From: Janibacter sp. A1S7
GTDB taxonomy: Bacteria > Actinomycetota > Actinomycetes > Actinomycetales > Dermatophilaceae
Assembly: GCF_037198315.1 (NCBI RefSeq)
Contig: NZ_CP144913.1
Location: 806,001 to 870,000 of the forward strand
Direction: 5' to 3'
DNA length: 64,000 bases
The position numbers were made by a program, and so were the translations under genes. This document shows positions 53,913 through 63,528 of this stretch, in pieces. A model generated the notes under the pieces. The model saw only the letters and a program-made list of their open reading frames with translations. It was not told the origin of the DNA and did not search any database. Positions within the stretch are counted from its first letter, which is position 1, and every line of letters begins with the position of its first letter.

Positions 53913-55888
53913 GGGGACGCACGACGGTCGCCCAGGTCCTGCGGCGCCTGGTCGCGGTGCTCTCGGTGATCATCCTGATGATGTCGCTGCTGGCGATCTC
54001 CTCGATCGTGGTCATCCAGCGGGAGGTGCGGCAGACGGCGCAGACCGTCACACCGCTGGTGGAGGAGACCACGCGGCTGCGGGTGGAGGTCACCGAGGCG
54101 CACACCGAGTACCGCTCCTACCTGCTCACGCGTGATCAGCGCTATCGGGAGCGATACGTCGCCGCCCGCGAGTCCTTCGAGCAGGAACGGGACGAGTTCC
54201 TGCGCTTCGCGGTCGGCAACGGCCTCGACACCGAGCCGGTCGAGGCCTTCCTCGACTCGACCGGCGCGTGGTTCACCCTGGCCGACGCCGACCTCGCAGC
54301 CGGATCCGAGCTGGACGAGGATGCGGTGGAGAAGACCGCCCGCGCCTTCGACCGGACGACGGCCACGCACGAGAACGTCGTGCACGAGATCGCCCTGGTG
54401 CGCCAGGAACGTCGCCACGACTACCGCACGGCGATGACCGCGTCGGTCGTGCTCATGGTGCTGGCCACCGTCCTGGCCCTGGGCGTGACCGTGCACCAGA
54501 GCCGACGGGCCCTGCGCCGCCTGGCCCAGCCGCTGCACGCCCTCCACCAGGTCGTGGCGCGCCACGAGAGCGGTGACGGCGAGGCACGCGCCGACACCGA
54601 GTGGGGTGCTGCCGAGGTCGTCGACCTGGCCGCAGCCTTCAACTCCCTCGTGGAGGCCAACTCCGTCCTGCTGCGCGAGCGCGAACGGCGCCTGGAGCTT
54701 CACCGGGTCACCGCTGACCTCCCGGCGGTGCTCGCGGCGCGCGATGGTGGCTGGGACCGCGCCTGCGAGCAGCTCGGGACCCACCTCGCGGCCCGGGCCG
54801 TCTCCGTCTACCGGTTGGCCGACGATGACGTGGCCGCGCTGATGGGCGGGTGGGACGCCTCCGGCGCCCCCTTCGCCGGGCCGGTGCACGAGCTGACCGT
54901 CCCGGGGCTGGTGGAGATGCTCTCGAACCTGCCCATCCTGCGTGCCGGGAGTCGGGAGGAGATCGAGGCGACCTTCCCCGGCGCGTTGCTCGAGGTGGCC
55001 CAGCGCCGCTCCTTCGAGAGCTGGGTGCTCCATCCGATGCGCATCGGCGATGAAGCGGTCGGTGCCCTGTCGGTCGCCTCGGACGGGCGGCAGGCGTGGG
55101 ACGAAGCGGAGATCCAGGCCATGGCGCGCGTGGCAGAGTACGCCGCGCACACCCTGGTCGAGCAGCACTACATCACGTCGTTGGAGGAGCTGGACCAGCA
55201 GAAGACGGACTTCATGGCCACCACGAGCCACGAGCTGCGTACTCCGCTGACCTCGATCGCCGGCTATCTCGAGCTCCTCGAGGACGGTGACTACGGGGAC
55301 CTCACGCAACCCCAGACACGGGCGCTCGGCGTCATCTCCCGCAACGTCGAGCGCCTGCGCAGCCTCATCGACGACCTGCTTCTGCTCAACCGCCTCGACA
55401 GCGGACGGGCGACCACCCAGCGGGTCGCCCAGGACGTGGGCAGCAGCGCCGCGCGCGTGGTCGAGCAGATGGCCCCGGTGGCCGCAGCAGCCGGGGTCGA
55501 TCTCGCCCTGGAACGGTCGGGAGGACCTGTCACTGCCGTGGTGGACCCGTCACAGATCGAGCGTGCCATCGGCAACCTGGTCAGCAACGCGGTCAAGTTC
55601 ACCCCGACCGGGGGACACGTGCGCGTGGCGGTGTCCGGCGTCGACGGGGAGATCCACATCGCCTGCACCGACACCGGCATGGGCATCCCGCAGGAGGACC
55701 AGGAGCACCTCTTCACCCGGTTCTTCCGGGCCAGCAATGCGCAGGCCGGCGAGGTCCCCGGGACCGGGCTGGGCCTGGCCATCGTCGAGACCATCGCGGT
55801 GGCCCACGGGGGCAGGATCGCCCTCGAGTCCGTGCAGGGGGAGGGGACCACCGTGACGATCACCCTGCCGGCCGGACGCGCGGACTGA
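53909..55888 (+). CDS. Sensor histidine kinase
   Basis: 659 residues. Membrane helix 1 near 12-35, an extracytoplasmic CHASE3-like helical bundle to about residue 170, helix 2 (about 173-192), a HAMP-like segment, a GAF-like domain (about 255-420), then HisKA (FMATTSHELRTPLTSIAGYLELL, phospho-histidine in SHELRT) and HATPase_c (IGNLVSNAVKFTP, DTGMGIP, GTGLGLAIVE). The ATG overlaps the glycosyltransferase stop (ATGA). It probably phosphorylates the receiver at the operon's start. Confidence 0.92.
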   Translation: MRGRTTVAQVLRRLVAVLSVIILMMSLLAISSIVVIQREVRQTAQTVTPLVEETTRLRVEVTEAHTEYRSYLLTRDQRYRERYVAARESFEQERDEFLRFAVGNGLDTEPVEAFLDSTGAWFTLADADLAAGSELDEDAVEKTARAFDRTTATHENVVHEIALVRQERRHDYRTAMTASVVLMVLATVLALGVTVHQSRRALRRLAQPLHALHQVVARHESGDGEARADTEWGAAEVVDLAAAFNSLVEANSVLLRERERRLELHRVTADLPAVLAARDGGWDRACEQLGTHLAARAVSVYRLADDDVAALMGGWDASGAPFAGPVHELTVPGLVEMLSNLPILRAGSREEIEATFPGALLEVAQRRSFESWVLHPMRIGDEAVGALSVASDGRQAWDEAEIQAMARVAEYAAHTLVEQHYITSLEELDQQKTDFMATTSHELRTPLTSIAGYLELLEDGDYGDLTQPQTRALGVISRNVERLRSLIDDLLLLNRLDSGRATTQRVAQDVGSSAARVVEQMAPVAAAAGVDLALERSGGPVTAVVDPSQIERAIGNLVSNAVKFTPTGGHVRVAVSGVDGEIHIACTDTGMGIPQEDQEHLFTRFFRASNAQAGEVPGTGLGLAIVETIAVAHGGRIALESVQGEGTTVTITLPAGRAD

Positions 55889-55906
55889 CCGGGAGGCCCG
55901 GCTCGT

Positions 55907-56479
55907 TCAGCCCGCGTCGTCGTCGGTGCCCTCGTGGCGCTCCAGTCGCAACCGCATCTCGGGGAAGGAGACGTCGGCGAAGCCGAACTGCTCGTACATC
56001 GCGCGTCCTTCCTCGGTCGCGTTGATCGAGACCACGCCCACCGTGGTCTCCTCGGTGAACCACTCGAGCAGCGCCTCGACGATCGTGCGGGTGAAGCCGA
56101 GCCGCCGGTGCCGGGGGAAGGTCGCGACGTTGGAGATCCGGCCGCCGTCGTCGGAGCCGAAGGGGGAGGGCAGCAGGTCGACGATCTGGCCCATCGCGCA
56201 CGAGACGACGGTGCCGTTGGCCTCGGCCACCATGATGCGCAGTCGCGGATCGGACAGGTGCAGCTGGAGCCAGCGGGACGCATCCTGCTGCCACGCGGTG
56301 TCGAGGACCTCGTCGGAGGAGACGCCCATGGCCTCGAACATCAGCGAGCGCAGGGCGATGATCGTCGCGATGTCGTCCTGGACGGCGGGACGGATGACGG
56401 AGCCCTCGACCGGGCCCGGGACCGGCTCCCTTCGCCGGTCCCGACCGTGGCGTCGGGGGATGCGGGAGGTGCGGGCCAT
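55907..56479 (-). CDS. GNAT-family N-acetyltransferase
   Basis: 190 residues: a basic N-terminal extension (RTSRIPRRHGRDRRRE), then a GNAT fold from SVIRPAVQDDIATIIAL, acetyl-CoA binding around ISNVATFPRHRRLGFTRTIVEALL (the usual R-x-x-G-x-G/A loop reads RHRRLGFT), and NATEEGRAMYEQFGFAD. The acceptor substrate is unknown. Convergent with the histidine kinase with an 18-base gap. Confidence 0.85.
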   Translation of the reverse strand: MARTSRIPRRHGRDRRREPVPGPVEGSVIRPAVQDDIATIIALRSLMFEAMGVSSDEVLDTAWQQDASRWLQLHLSDPRLRIMVAEANGTVVSCAMGQIVDLLPSPFGSDDGGRISNVATFPRHRRLGFTRTIVEALLEWFTEETTVGVVSINATEEGRAMYEQFGFADVSFPEMRLRLERHEGTDDDAG

Positions 56480-56709
56480 GTCCCCATCCTGCCGCACGTT
56501 CGGGCTCGGTCCCGGGGTGCCCGGGACAGATTCTCCGGTCGTGGGGAACATCCGTGCCGGTCGCGGTGTTTTGATGGGCGTGTCAGGGATCTGGCACAAT
56601 GCAACGTCGGTCCGGTTCACGACGAGCGGCACCAAGGCCGCAGCTGGACGGTCCCACCGCGGGGCCCAGCGTCGACCCGGACACATCGAAGAACCTCAAG
56701 GAGCACCAC

Positions 56710-56928
56710 GTGCAGAAGGACATCCACCCCGCGTACGAGGCGACCACCGTCACGTGCACCTGCGGCGCCACCTTCACCACCCGCAGCACCAAGGACGACC
56801 ACGAGATCCGCGCCGAGGTGTGCAGCAACTGCCACCCGTTCTACACCGGCAAGCAGAAGATCATGGACACCGGTGGCCGCGTGGCCCGATTCCAGAAGCG
56901 TTACGGCCAGAAGACCGAGGCCAAGTAG
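56710..56928 (+). CDS. rpmE: 50S ribosomal protein bL31, zinc form
   Basis: 72 residues with two cysteine pairs (CTCG and CSNC), the zinc-binding C+ form. The GTG start follows a GGAGCACCAC stretch. A terminator follows seven bases after the stop, so rpmE is probably separate from prfA. Confidence 0.95.
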   Translation: MQKDIHPAYEATTVTCTCGATFTTRSTKDDHEIRAEVCSNCHPFYTGKQKIMDTGGRVARFQKRYGQKTEAK

Positions 56929-56935
56929 CTCCCAC

Positions 56936-56973
56936 GATGCGCCGGTCAGCCCGCTCGGGCTGACCGGCGCATC
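56936..56973 (+). terminator. Rho-independent terminator after rpmE
   Basis: A perfect 17-bp stem (56936-56952 with 56957-56973), loop GCTC, then TGTGTTT. Confidence 0.85.
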
Positions 56974-56981
56974 TGTGTTTC

Positions 56982-57032
56982 CGCAACTGCTCAGGCTCCT
57001 GCAGCCGGTGGTCGCAACTGCTTGGGCTCCTG
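56982..57032. repeat. Pair of 20-bp intergenic direct repeats
   Basis: CGCAACTGCTCAGGCTCCTG (56982-57001) and CGCAACTGCTTGGGCTCCTG (57013-57032) differ at two positions. A related CGCTTGGGCTCCTG is found at 48488-48501, after thrB. No function is known. Confidence 0.75.
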
Positions 57033-57071
57033 TGATCACCAGCCCGCCCACCTCACCCCGGAGGCCCACTC

Positions 57072-58160
57072 GTGCTCGATTCCGTCGAAGCTCTGCTCAC
57101 CGAGCACGCCGAGCTGGAGGCCGCCCTGGCCGACCCGGCCGTCATCGGTGACCCGGACCGCCTGCGTGAGGTCAACCAGCGCTATGCGCGGCTGACCCCG
57201 ATCGTCACCGCCCAGCACGCGCACGAGGAGGCCCTCGGCGACCTCGAGGCCGCCCGGGAGCTCGCGGGGGAGGATCCCGCCTTCGCCGAGGAGGTCCCGG
57301 CGTTGCAGGAGGCCGCGGCCGCGGCCGAGGACCGGCTGCGCCGGTTGCTCATCCCGCGCGACCCCGACGACGACAACGACGTGATCCTCGAGATCAAGGC
57401 GGGCGAAGGGGGAGCGGAGTCGGCCCTCTTCGCCGGTGACCTGCTGCGCATGTACCTGCGGCACGCGGAGAAGCGCGGCTGGAGCACCCAGATCCTCGAC
57501 TCGACCGAGTCCGACCTCGGCGGCTACAAGGACGTGCGGGTGGCGGTCTCCGCCAAGGGCACGCCCGCACCCGGCGAGGCGCCGTGGGCCCGACTGAAGT
57601 ACGAGGGAGGCGTCCACCGCGTCCAGCGCGTGCCCGTGACCGAGAGCCAGGGCCGCATCCACACCTCCGCCGCGGGCGTGTGGGTCATGCCGGACGTCGG
57701 TGACACCGCGGAGGCGGCCCCGCTGCATCCGAACGACCTGAAGATCGACGTCTACCGCTCCTCCGGGCCCGGCGGGCAGTCGGTCAACACCACCGACTCC
57801 GCGGTGCGGATCACCCACCTGCCGACCGGGACCGTCGTCTCCTGCCAGAACGAGAAGTCCCAGCTGCAGAACAAGGAGTCGGCCATGCGCGTGCTGCGCG
57901 CCCGACTGCACCAGATGGCGATGGACGAGGCCGCCGCCGAGGCCGCCGAGGCCCGCGCTTCGCAGGTGCGCACCGTCGACCGCTCGGAGCGCATCCGGAC
58001 GTACAACTTCCCCGAGAACCGGATCAACGACCACCGCACCGGGTACAAGGCCCACAACCTCGACACCGTGCTCGACGGCGACCTCGACGCGGTCGTCGAC
58101 TCCGCGGTCGGGGCCGACGAGGCCGCCCGGCTGGCCGTGCTCGCCGGAGACGACGGGTGA
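57072..58160 (+). CDS. prfA: Peptide chain release factor 1
   Basis: Recognises UAA and UAG stops. 362 residues. Anticodon-loop region [14 protein letters not shown] and the catalytic G234-G-Q236 in [22 protein letters not shown] start with GGAGG ten bases upstream. It overlaps prmC, which methylates the GGQ glutamine. Confidence 0.96.
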   Translation: MLDSVEALLTEHAELEAALADPAVIGDPDRLREVNQRYARLTPIVTAQHAHEEALGDLEAARELAGEDPAFAEEVPALQEAAAAAEDRLRRLLIPRDPDDDNDVILEIKAGEGGAESALFAGDLLRMYLRHAEKRGWSTQILDSTESDLGGYKDVRVAVSAKGTPAPGEAPWARLKYEGGVHRVQRVPVTESQGRIHTSAAGVWVMPDVGDTAEAAPLHPNDLKIDVYRSSGPGGQSVNTTDSAVRITHLPTGTVVSCQNEKSQLQNKESAMRVLRARLHQMAMDEAAAEAAEARASQVRTVDRSERIRTYNFPENRINDHRTGYKAHNLDTVLDGDLDAVVDSAVGADEAARLAVLAGDDG

Positions 58161-59053
58161 CCTCCCTCCGAGCGGAGGTCGACCAGGCGGCCGCCGCCCT
58201 CGCCAAGGCGCACGTGCCCTCGCCGCGGTCGGACGCCATGCTGCTGGCCGCCCACGCCACCGGGGCCGACCGCTCCGAGCTCGAGCGCCGCATGCTCCTC
58301 GGTGGCGAGGTGGAGCCGGACCAGGTCCGCCGGCTGCGCGCGCTCGTGGCCGAACGGACCACCCGGGTGCCCCTGCAGCACCTCACCGGCACCGCCCCCT
58401 TCCGCCGCCTGGAGCTGCAGGTCGGGCCGGGGGTCTTCGTGCCCCGCCCCGAGACCGAGGCCGTCGCCGACCTGGCCCTGACCGAACTGATTGCGCCGGC
58501 GGGGTCGGACGGGACCGCCATGCCCGTCGTCGTGGACCTGTGCACCGGCTCGGGGGCCCTCGCGCTCGCGATCGCCGACGAGGTACCGGGTGCGCACGTG
58601 ACCGCCGTCGAGGTCGATGACCTCGCGCTGGCCTGGGCGGCGCGCAACATCGAGCTCACCGGGCTGCCGGTCGACCTGATCGCCGCGGACGCGACCGCAC
58701 CGCCTGCGGACGTGCCGGCACTGGCCGGGCTCATCGGCTCCGTCGACGTCGTCGTGAGCAACCCGCCCTACATCCCCGTCGGGATGGTGCCGCTCGAGCC
58801 CGAGGTCGCCGAGCACGACCCGTCGGTGGCCCTGTACGGCGGCAGCGAGGACGGGCTCGCGATCCCGCTCGCCGTGGCCGCCACCGCCGCGACCCTGCTG
58901 CGCCCCGGCGGGCTGCTCGTCATGGAGCACGCCGACGGCCAGGGCGAGTCCCTCCCGTGTGCCCTGCGGACCGCGGGCGCCTGGGCCGAGGTCGCCGACC
59001 ACCCCGACCTGGCCGGTCGTCCCCGGGCGGCGGTGGCACGCCGGGTGGGGTGA
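58157..59053 (+). CDS. prmC: Peptide chain release factor N5-glutamine methyltransferase
   Basis: 298 residues: N-terminal helical domain ([19 protein letters not shown]), SAM motif [16 protein letters not shown] and the glutamine-binding N202-P-P-Y in [11 protein letters not shown]. The GTG overlaps prfA by four bases. Confidence 0.95.
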   Translation: MTSLRAEVDQAAAALAKAHVPSPRSDAMLLAAHATGADRSELERRMLLGGEVEPDQVRRLRALVAERTTRVPLQHLTGTAPFRRLELQVGPGVFVPRPETEAVADLALTELIAPAGSDGTAMPVVVDLCTGSGALALAIADEVPGAHVTAVEVDDLALAWAARNIELTGLPVDLIAADATAPPADVPALAGLIGSVDVVVSNPPYIPVGMVPLEPEVAEHDPSVALYGGSEDGLAIPLAVAATAATLLRPGGLLVMEHADGQGESLPCALRTAGAWAEVADHPDLAGRPRAAVARRVG

Positions 59054-59081
59054 CCCCGTCCACCGACGCAGTCCAGCAACG

Positions 59082-59115
59082 CACGAGCCCCGCTGCGCGT
59101 GCAGCGGGGCTCGTG
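59082..59115. terminator. Bidirectional terminator between prmC and a small membrane-protein gene
   Basis: A perfect 15-bp stem, CACGAGCCCCGCTGC with its complement, and a GCGT loop. Confidence 0.75.
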
Positions 59116-59155
59116 GACGAGGGCCGGTGGTCGGTGACCACCGGGGCTCGGCCGC

Positions 59156-59230
59156 TCAGAGGATGAAGATCAGCAACGCGATGATCAGCAGGACTCCGAC
59201 GATCGTCCAGATCAAACTCGAACCACGCAT
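59156..59230 (-). CDS. 24-residue single-helix membrane peptide
   Basis: MRGSSLIWTIVGVLLIIALLIFIL, given in two parts: start MRGSSLIWTIVG and end VLLIIALLIFIL. One membrane helix with a single arginine at the cytoplasmic end. A GGAGGAACAC ribosome site precedes the ATG at 59230, stronger than most in the window. The gene is flanked by its own downstream terminator. Function unknown; too hydrophobic and short for domain assignment. Comparable short hydrophobic proteins are common in actinobacteria. Confidence 0.65.
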   Translation of the reverse strand: MRGSSLIWTIVGVLLIIALLIFIL

Positions 59231-59356
59231 GTGTTCCTCCATCTGTCACGGCACTGTTGCCGGTGGGCCCCAACCTACCCACGGGTGGGCCCGGACATGC
59301 GCGGATCGCGCGGGCAATGTCCGGCGCGATCCGCAGCGCGTCATAAGGTGGAGTCC

Positions 59357-60157
59357 ATGAGCCCCGTCGTCGATGCCACCGCCGACCGCGAAGGGAGCAT
59401 CGAGGCCTGCGTCGATGCCGTCCGCCGTGGCGAGGTGGTGGTCATCCCCACCGACACCGTGTACGGGATCGGCGCCGATGCGTTCGACCCGGCAGCCGTC
59501 AGCGACGTCCTCGAGGCGAAGGGGAGGGGTCGGGACATGCCCCCGCCCGTCCTCGTGCCCGATGTCCGCACCATCGACGGCCTCGCCCGCGCCGTGCCGG
59601 ACGCGGCCCGCCGCCTCATCGAGGCGCTGTGGCCGGGTCCGTTGACCCTCGTGCTGCAGGCCCAGCCGTCCCTGAGGTGGGACCTCGGCGAGACCGCCGG
59701 GACCGTCGCGCTGCGCATGCCGGACGACGAGGTCGCCCTGGCCGTCCTGCGCGAGACCGGCCCGCTGGCCGTGACCAGCGCCAACCGCACGGGCGAGCCG
59801 GCCGCGACGAGCGTCACCGACGCCGCCGTCCAGCTCGGCCCGAGCGTCTCCGTCTACGTCGATGGCGGCCCCCGCGCCACCGTCGCGCCGTCGACGATCC
59901 TCGACTGCACCGGTGACCACCCGCAGGTGCTGCGTGAGGGGGCGATCGACCGCGCCCGACTCGAGGAGGTCCTCGGGGCCGATTTCGACTCGGCGGAGGA
60001 CGCCCCCTTCGCTCCCGGGGCGGGCTCCAGCGAGTCGACCACGGCGGCCCCGACGCAGGAGTGGGACAATCCCCACCAGACAGGCCCGGCCGAGCGTGCC
60101 GGGAGCGAGACACCCACCGACACGTCCACCGACACGGAGGCCAGCGATGACCGATGA
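59357..60157 (+). CDS. tsaC: L-threonylcarbamoyladenylate synthase
   Basis: Makes threonylcarbamoyl-AMP for the t6A37 modification of ANN-decoding tRNAs. 266 residues. YrdC/Sua5 core: EVVVIPTDTVYGIGADAF, ALWPGPLTLVLQ, VALRMPDDEVALAVL and VTSANRTGEPAATS. The last 60 or so residues are a serine-, threonine- and glutamate-rich tail unlike the Sua5 domain. The ATG at 59357 has GGTGGAG upstream. It follows prmC in the usual actinobacterial order and overlaps glyA by 11 bases. Confidence 0.93.
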   Translation: MSPVVDATADREGSIEACVDAVRRGEVVVIPTDTVYGIGADAFDPAAVSDVLEAKGRGRDMPPPVLVPDVRTIDGLARAVPDAARRLIEALWPGPLTLVLQAQPSLRWDLGETAGTVALRMPDDEVALAVLRETGPLAVTSANRTGEPAATSVTDAAVQLGPSVSVYVDGGPRATVAPSTILDCTGDHPQVLREGAIDRARLEEVLGADFDSAEDAPFAPGAGSSESTTAAPTQEWDNPHQTGPAERAGSETPTDTSTDTEASDDR

Positions 60158-61424
60158 CACCTTCTACGGATCCGACTTCGGCGCGCTGCGCGCCTTCGAC
60201 CCCGAGATCGCGGGTGTGCTCACCAGCGAGCTCGACCGGATCCGGGGCGGTCTGCAGCTCATCGCCAGCGAGAACATCTCCTCCCCGGAGGTGCTGACCT
60301 CCCTCGGCTCGACGCTGAGCAACAAGTACGCCGAGGGCTACCCCGGTCGTCGGTACTACGGTGGCTGCTCCGAGGTCGACAAGGCCGAGGAGCTGGCGAT
60401 CGAGCGCTGCACGAGCCTGCTGGGTGCCGAGCACGCCAACGTCCAGGCCCACTCCGGCGCCAGCGCCAACCAGGCGGTCTACGGCGCCTTCCTGCAGCCC
60501 GGCGAGAAGATCCTGGCGATGTCGCTGCCGCACGGTGGCCACCTGACCCACGGCACCAAGGTCTCCTTCTCCGGCAAGTGGTTCGACGCCGTCCACTACG
60601 GCGTCCACCCCGAGACCGAGGACGTCGACTACGACGAGATGGAGCGCCTGGCCAAGGAGCACCGTCCCAAGGTGATCTGCTCGGGTGGCTCGGCGATCCC
60701 GCGCCTGATCGACTTCGAGCGCATCCGGGCGATCTGCGACGAGGTCGGCGCGATCATGTGGGTCGACGCGGCGCACTTCATCGGTCTCGTCGCCGGCCAG
60801 GCCATCCCGAGCCCGGTGCCCTACGCCGACGTGGTCACGTTCACCACGCACAAGGTGCTGCGCGGGCCCCGCTCCGGCGCGCTGGTGTGCAAGGAGGAGC
60901 ACGCCAAGGCGCTGGACAAGGCGATCTTCCCGATGATGCAGGGCGGCCCGCAGATGCACACCATCGCGGCCAAGGCGGTCAACTTCAAGGAGTGTGCCAC
61001 CCCCGCGTACCAGCAGTACGCCACGTCGGTCATCGAGAACGCCACGGTCCTTGCCGACGAGCTCGGCAAGCGCGGCATCCGCCCGACGACCGGCGGCACC
61101 GACACACACCTGGCGCTGCTCGACCTGCAGGGTGTGGAGGTGACCGGCAAGGACGCCGAGGCCCGGTGCGACGCGGCCGGCATCACGCTGAACAAGAACG
61201 CCATCCCCAACGACCCGCAGAAGCCCTCGATCGCCTCCGGCATCCGCGTCGGTACGCCCTGCGTGACCACGCAGGGGATGGGCACCGACGAGATGGTCAC
61301 CATCGCCGAGCTGATCCACACGGCCGTGACGAAGGGGGACGCCGACCCCGAGCACGAGGTCTCCCGTCGGGTACGCGGCACCGTCACCGACCTCGTGACG
61401 CAGTTCCCGGCCTACCCGCGCTGA
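60147..61424 (+). CDS. glyA: Serine hydroxymethyltransferase
   Basis: Interconverts serine and glycine with tetrahydrofolate, supplying one-carbon units. 425 residues: LQLIASENISSPEVL, NKYAEGYPGRRYYGGC, VDAAHFIGLVAG and the PLP-binding K236 in TFTTHKVLRGPRSG. The ATG lies inside the tsaC tail, with GGAGG six bases upstream. Confidence 0.97.
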   Translation: MTDDTFYGSDFGALRAFDPEIAGVLTSELDRIRGGLQLIASENISSPEVLTSLGSTLSNKYAEGYPGRRYYGGCSEVDKAEELAIERCTSLLGAEHANVQAHSGASANQAVYGAFLQPGEKILAMSLPHGGHLTHGTKVSFSGKWFDAVHYGVHPETEDVDYDEMERLAKEHRPKVICSGGSAIPRLIDFERIRAICDEVGAIMWVDAAHFIGLVAGQAIPSPVPYADVVTFTTHKVLRGPRSGALVCKEEHAKALDKAIFPMMQGGPQMHTIAAKAVNFKECATPAYQQYATSVIENATVLADELGKRGIRPTTGGTDTHLALLDLQGVEVTGKDAEARCDAAGITLNKNAIPNDPQKPSIASGIRVGTPCVTTQGMGTDEMVTIAELIHTAVTKGDADPEHEVSRRVRGTVTDLVTQFPAYPR

Positions 61425-61458
61425 TCCGCCGGGTCCACGGCGCAGGCGGAGGCAGCAG

Positions 61459-62595
61459 GTGAGGGAGTACGTCTTCGTCTTCCTCGTCGCGCTGGCGACG
61501 ACCTACGTCCTCGTTCCGCTGATGCGCACGGTCGCCGTGCGCGTCGGTGCCTTCACCGAGGTGCGCGAGCGGGACGTCAACGTCGCGCCGGTCCCGCGCC
61601 TCGGGGGCGTGGCGATGTTCCTCGGCTATGCCGCGGCGACCCTCGTCGCGTGGCGGATGCCCTTCCTCAGCCAGGTCTTCGAGTCCGCGGAGCTCATCGG
61701 GGTCCTCGCCGGAGCGGGCGTCGTCTGCCTGGTCGGGGCGATCGACGACGTGTACGAGCTGGACGCGCTGACCAAGCTCGGCGGGCAGCTCGTCGCGGCG
61801 ACGATCATCGCCTTCGCCGGGGTGCAGTTCTTCTCCCTGCCGCTCGGGGTCGTCACCGTGCTGCCGGCGCCGCTGCTGGTGATCCTGACGATCTTCGTCG
61901 TCGTGCTGTGCATCAACGCGGTGAACTTCATCGACGGGCTCGACGGGCTCGCCGCCGGTCTGGTGGCGATCGCGGCCGTGGCCTTCTTCATCTACAGCTA
62001 CGTGCTCACCGCCAACATCAGCCCGCCCAACGTCTTCTCCTCGGCGACCTTCGTCGCGGCGGCGCTGGCCGGGAGCTGCATGGGCTTCCTGCCGCACAAC
62101 ATCTTCCCGGCGAAGCTGTTCATGGGGGACTCCGGGGCGCTGACCCTGGGCCTGCTCTTCGCGGCGGCGACGATCCTCAACGTCGGCCACATCTCGCCCG
62201 CCGACGTCAGCACCAACCGGACGACCGCGACGATCCTGCCGTTGCTCATCCCGATCTCGATCATCATGCTGCCGTTGCTCGACGTCGCCTGGGCGGTGGT
62301 GCGGCGCACCGCCCGTGGGCAGCGCCCGTGGCAGCCGGACAGCCAGCACCTGCACCACCGGATGCTGCAGATCGGGCACGGGCACCGGCGTGCGGTGCTG
62401 CTGCTGTGGCTGTGGGCGGTCGTCGTGGCGATGGGCGCGGTGAGCTTCGTCTTCCTGCCGCCGGGCGTCGCGGCGGCCGGGGGAGTGGTGATGGTCCTCT
62501 TCGCGACGACCCTGACGGCGTGGCTCCCGCGCTTCTCGTTGCCCGGTCACCGACCCAAGAAGTTCGACCGCCAGGGCCGCAGACTCGACGTCTGA
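61459..62595 (+). CDS. Undecaprenyl-phosphate sugar-1-phosphate transferase (MraY/WecA family)
   Basis: Starts a lipid-linked glycan by moving a sugar-1-phosphate onto polyprenyl phosphate. 378 residues, about eleven helices. Family motifs: IDDVYELDALTKLGGQL, NAVNFIDGLDGLAAGL, LFMGDSGALTLGLLF and the histidine motif HLHHRMLQIGHGHRRAV. GTG start. In actinobacteria the gene regularly stands between glyA and atp. In mycobacteria its relative starts arabinogalactan; here it may serve wall teichoic-like or other wall polymers. Confidence 0.93.
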   Translation: MREYVFVFLVALATTYVLVPLMRTVAVRVGAFTEVRERDVNVAPVPRLGGVAMFLGYAAATLVAWRMPFLSQVFESAELIGVLAGAGVVCLVGAIDDVYELDALTKLGGQLVAATIIAFAGVQFFSLPLGVVTVLPAPLLVILTIFVVVLCINAVNFIDGLDGLAAGLVAIAAVAFFIYSYVLTANISPPNVFSSATFVAAALAGSCMGFLPHNIFPAKLFMGDSGALTLGLLFAAATILNVGHISPADVSTNRTTATILPLLIPISIIMLPLLDVAWAVVRRTARGQRPWQPDSQHLHHRMLQIGHGHRRAVLLLWLWAVVVAMGAVSFVFLPPGVAAAGGVVMVLFATTLTAWLPRFSLPGHRPKKFDRQGRRLDV

Positions 62596-62645
62596 GGCGA
62601 CGAGGCCGTGCCGACGGGGTCGTATGCCGCGCCGATCGCCGCCGA

Positions 62646-62675
62646 TTGGTCGGCTCCGGGACGCTTGTGTAAACT
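62646..62675 (+). promoter_or_regulatory. Predicted atp-operon promoter
   Basis: TTGGTC (62646-62651), an 18-base spacer and TAAACT (62670-62675), about 70 bases before the first gene of the operon. A CTTGTG-N8-CACAAG inverted repeat spans the -10. Confidence 0.5.
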
Positions 62676-62746
62676 TTCACAAGCGCCCTCCAGTACCCTT
62701 GGTACGACCCCGTTGAGCAACCCTGCTCCCGTCCCGAAGTGAGCCG

Positions 62747-63166
62747 ATGACGACGCCTCCCCACCGCACTCCCGTGCAGGGCATGCGCCGTGGCGTCCTC
62801 GTCTCCGGCGTGGCCGGGACCATCGTCCTCACCATCGTGGGGGCCATGGCGAAGGGGGCGGACGGCGCCCTGAGCGCACTGGCCGGGTCCCTGCTCGCCT
62901 TCGTCGTCATCCTCGTCGGCCTGCTGGCGATCACGGTGATCGTCGCCGGGGACCCCGCGGTCTCGATGGCCGGTGCCGGTGTCGTCTACCTCGGGCAGCT
63001 GATCCTCCTGGTCGGCGCCCTTCTGGTGCTGCACGGCGCCAGTTGGCTCGAGGGTGATGTGACCGCCTTCTCCGCGGTCGTCGCCACCGTCCTGCTGCAG
63101 GCAGGACAGGTGACCGGCTACGTCCGCTCGCGGCACGTGCTCTACCCGCAGGTGGGTCGCGCATGA
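62747..63166 (+). CDS. ATP-synthase-linked membrane protein (AtpI-like)
   Basis: 139 residues with four membrane helices (LVSGVAGTIVLTIVGAM, ALAGSLLAFVVILVGLLAITVIV, VVYLGQLILLVGALLVL and a last one) and a loop with charged ends. It overlaps the next gene and leads the atp operon, the place of AtpI-like proteins, which help assemble the c-ring or move magnesium. Confidence 0.7.
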   Translation: MTTPPHRTPVQGMRRGVLVSGVAGTIVLTIVGAMAKGADGALSALAGSLLAFVVILVGLLAITVIVAGDPAVSMAGAGVVYLGQLILLVGALLVLHGASWLEGDVTAFSAVVATVLLQAGQVTGYVRSRHVLYPQVGRA

Positions 63167-63528
63167 GTGCCCCCGCCAGCCGTCCCGACGCGCCGCGCCT
63201 GGTGACCAAGAAGCCGGCGGACCCGTCGACTGCCGCCTCCCGCTATGCCGTCGACCCCACTCGCCCGAACCCGATCGTCCAGGCCGATGCCATGGGATCG
63301 ACGGTACTCGCGCACCTGCTCACCGGCCCTGCCCTCTTCGGCGGACTGGGCTGGTTGCTGGACCGCTGGTTGGAGGTCACCGTCTTCGTGGCCGTCGGCA
63401 TCATCCTCGGGATGGGGCTGTCGCTCTACTCCATCTGGCTCCGATACGGTACGTCCCAGGCCACCACGACCGACCACCCTGATGGGTCGATGCGCGCTGC
63501 CGCGCCACACAACGAGGAGATTCAGTGA
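63163..63528 (+). CDS. AtpZ/AtpI family protein
   Basis: 121 residues: a basic N-terminal tail, then two helices, LTGPALFGGLGWLLDRWL and VFVAVGIILGMGLSLYSIWL, the paired hairpin typical of AtpZ. The ATG overlaps the preceding stop and its own stop overlaps the atpB GTG. Confidence 0.75.
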   Translation: MSAPASRPDAPRLVTKKPADPSTAASRYAVDPTRPNPIVQADAMGSTVLAHLLTGPALFGGLGWLLDRWLEVTVFVAVGIILGMGLSLYSIWLRYGTSQATTTDHPDGSMRAAAPHNEEIQ

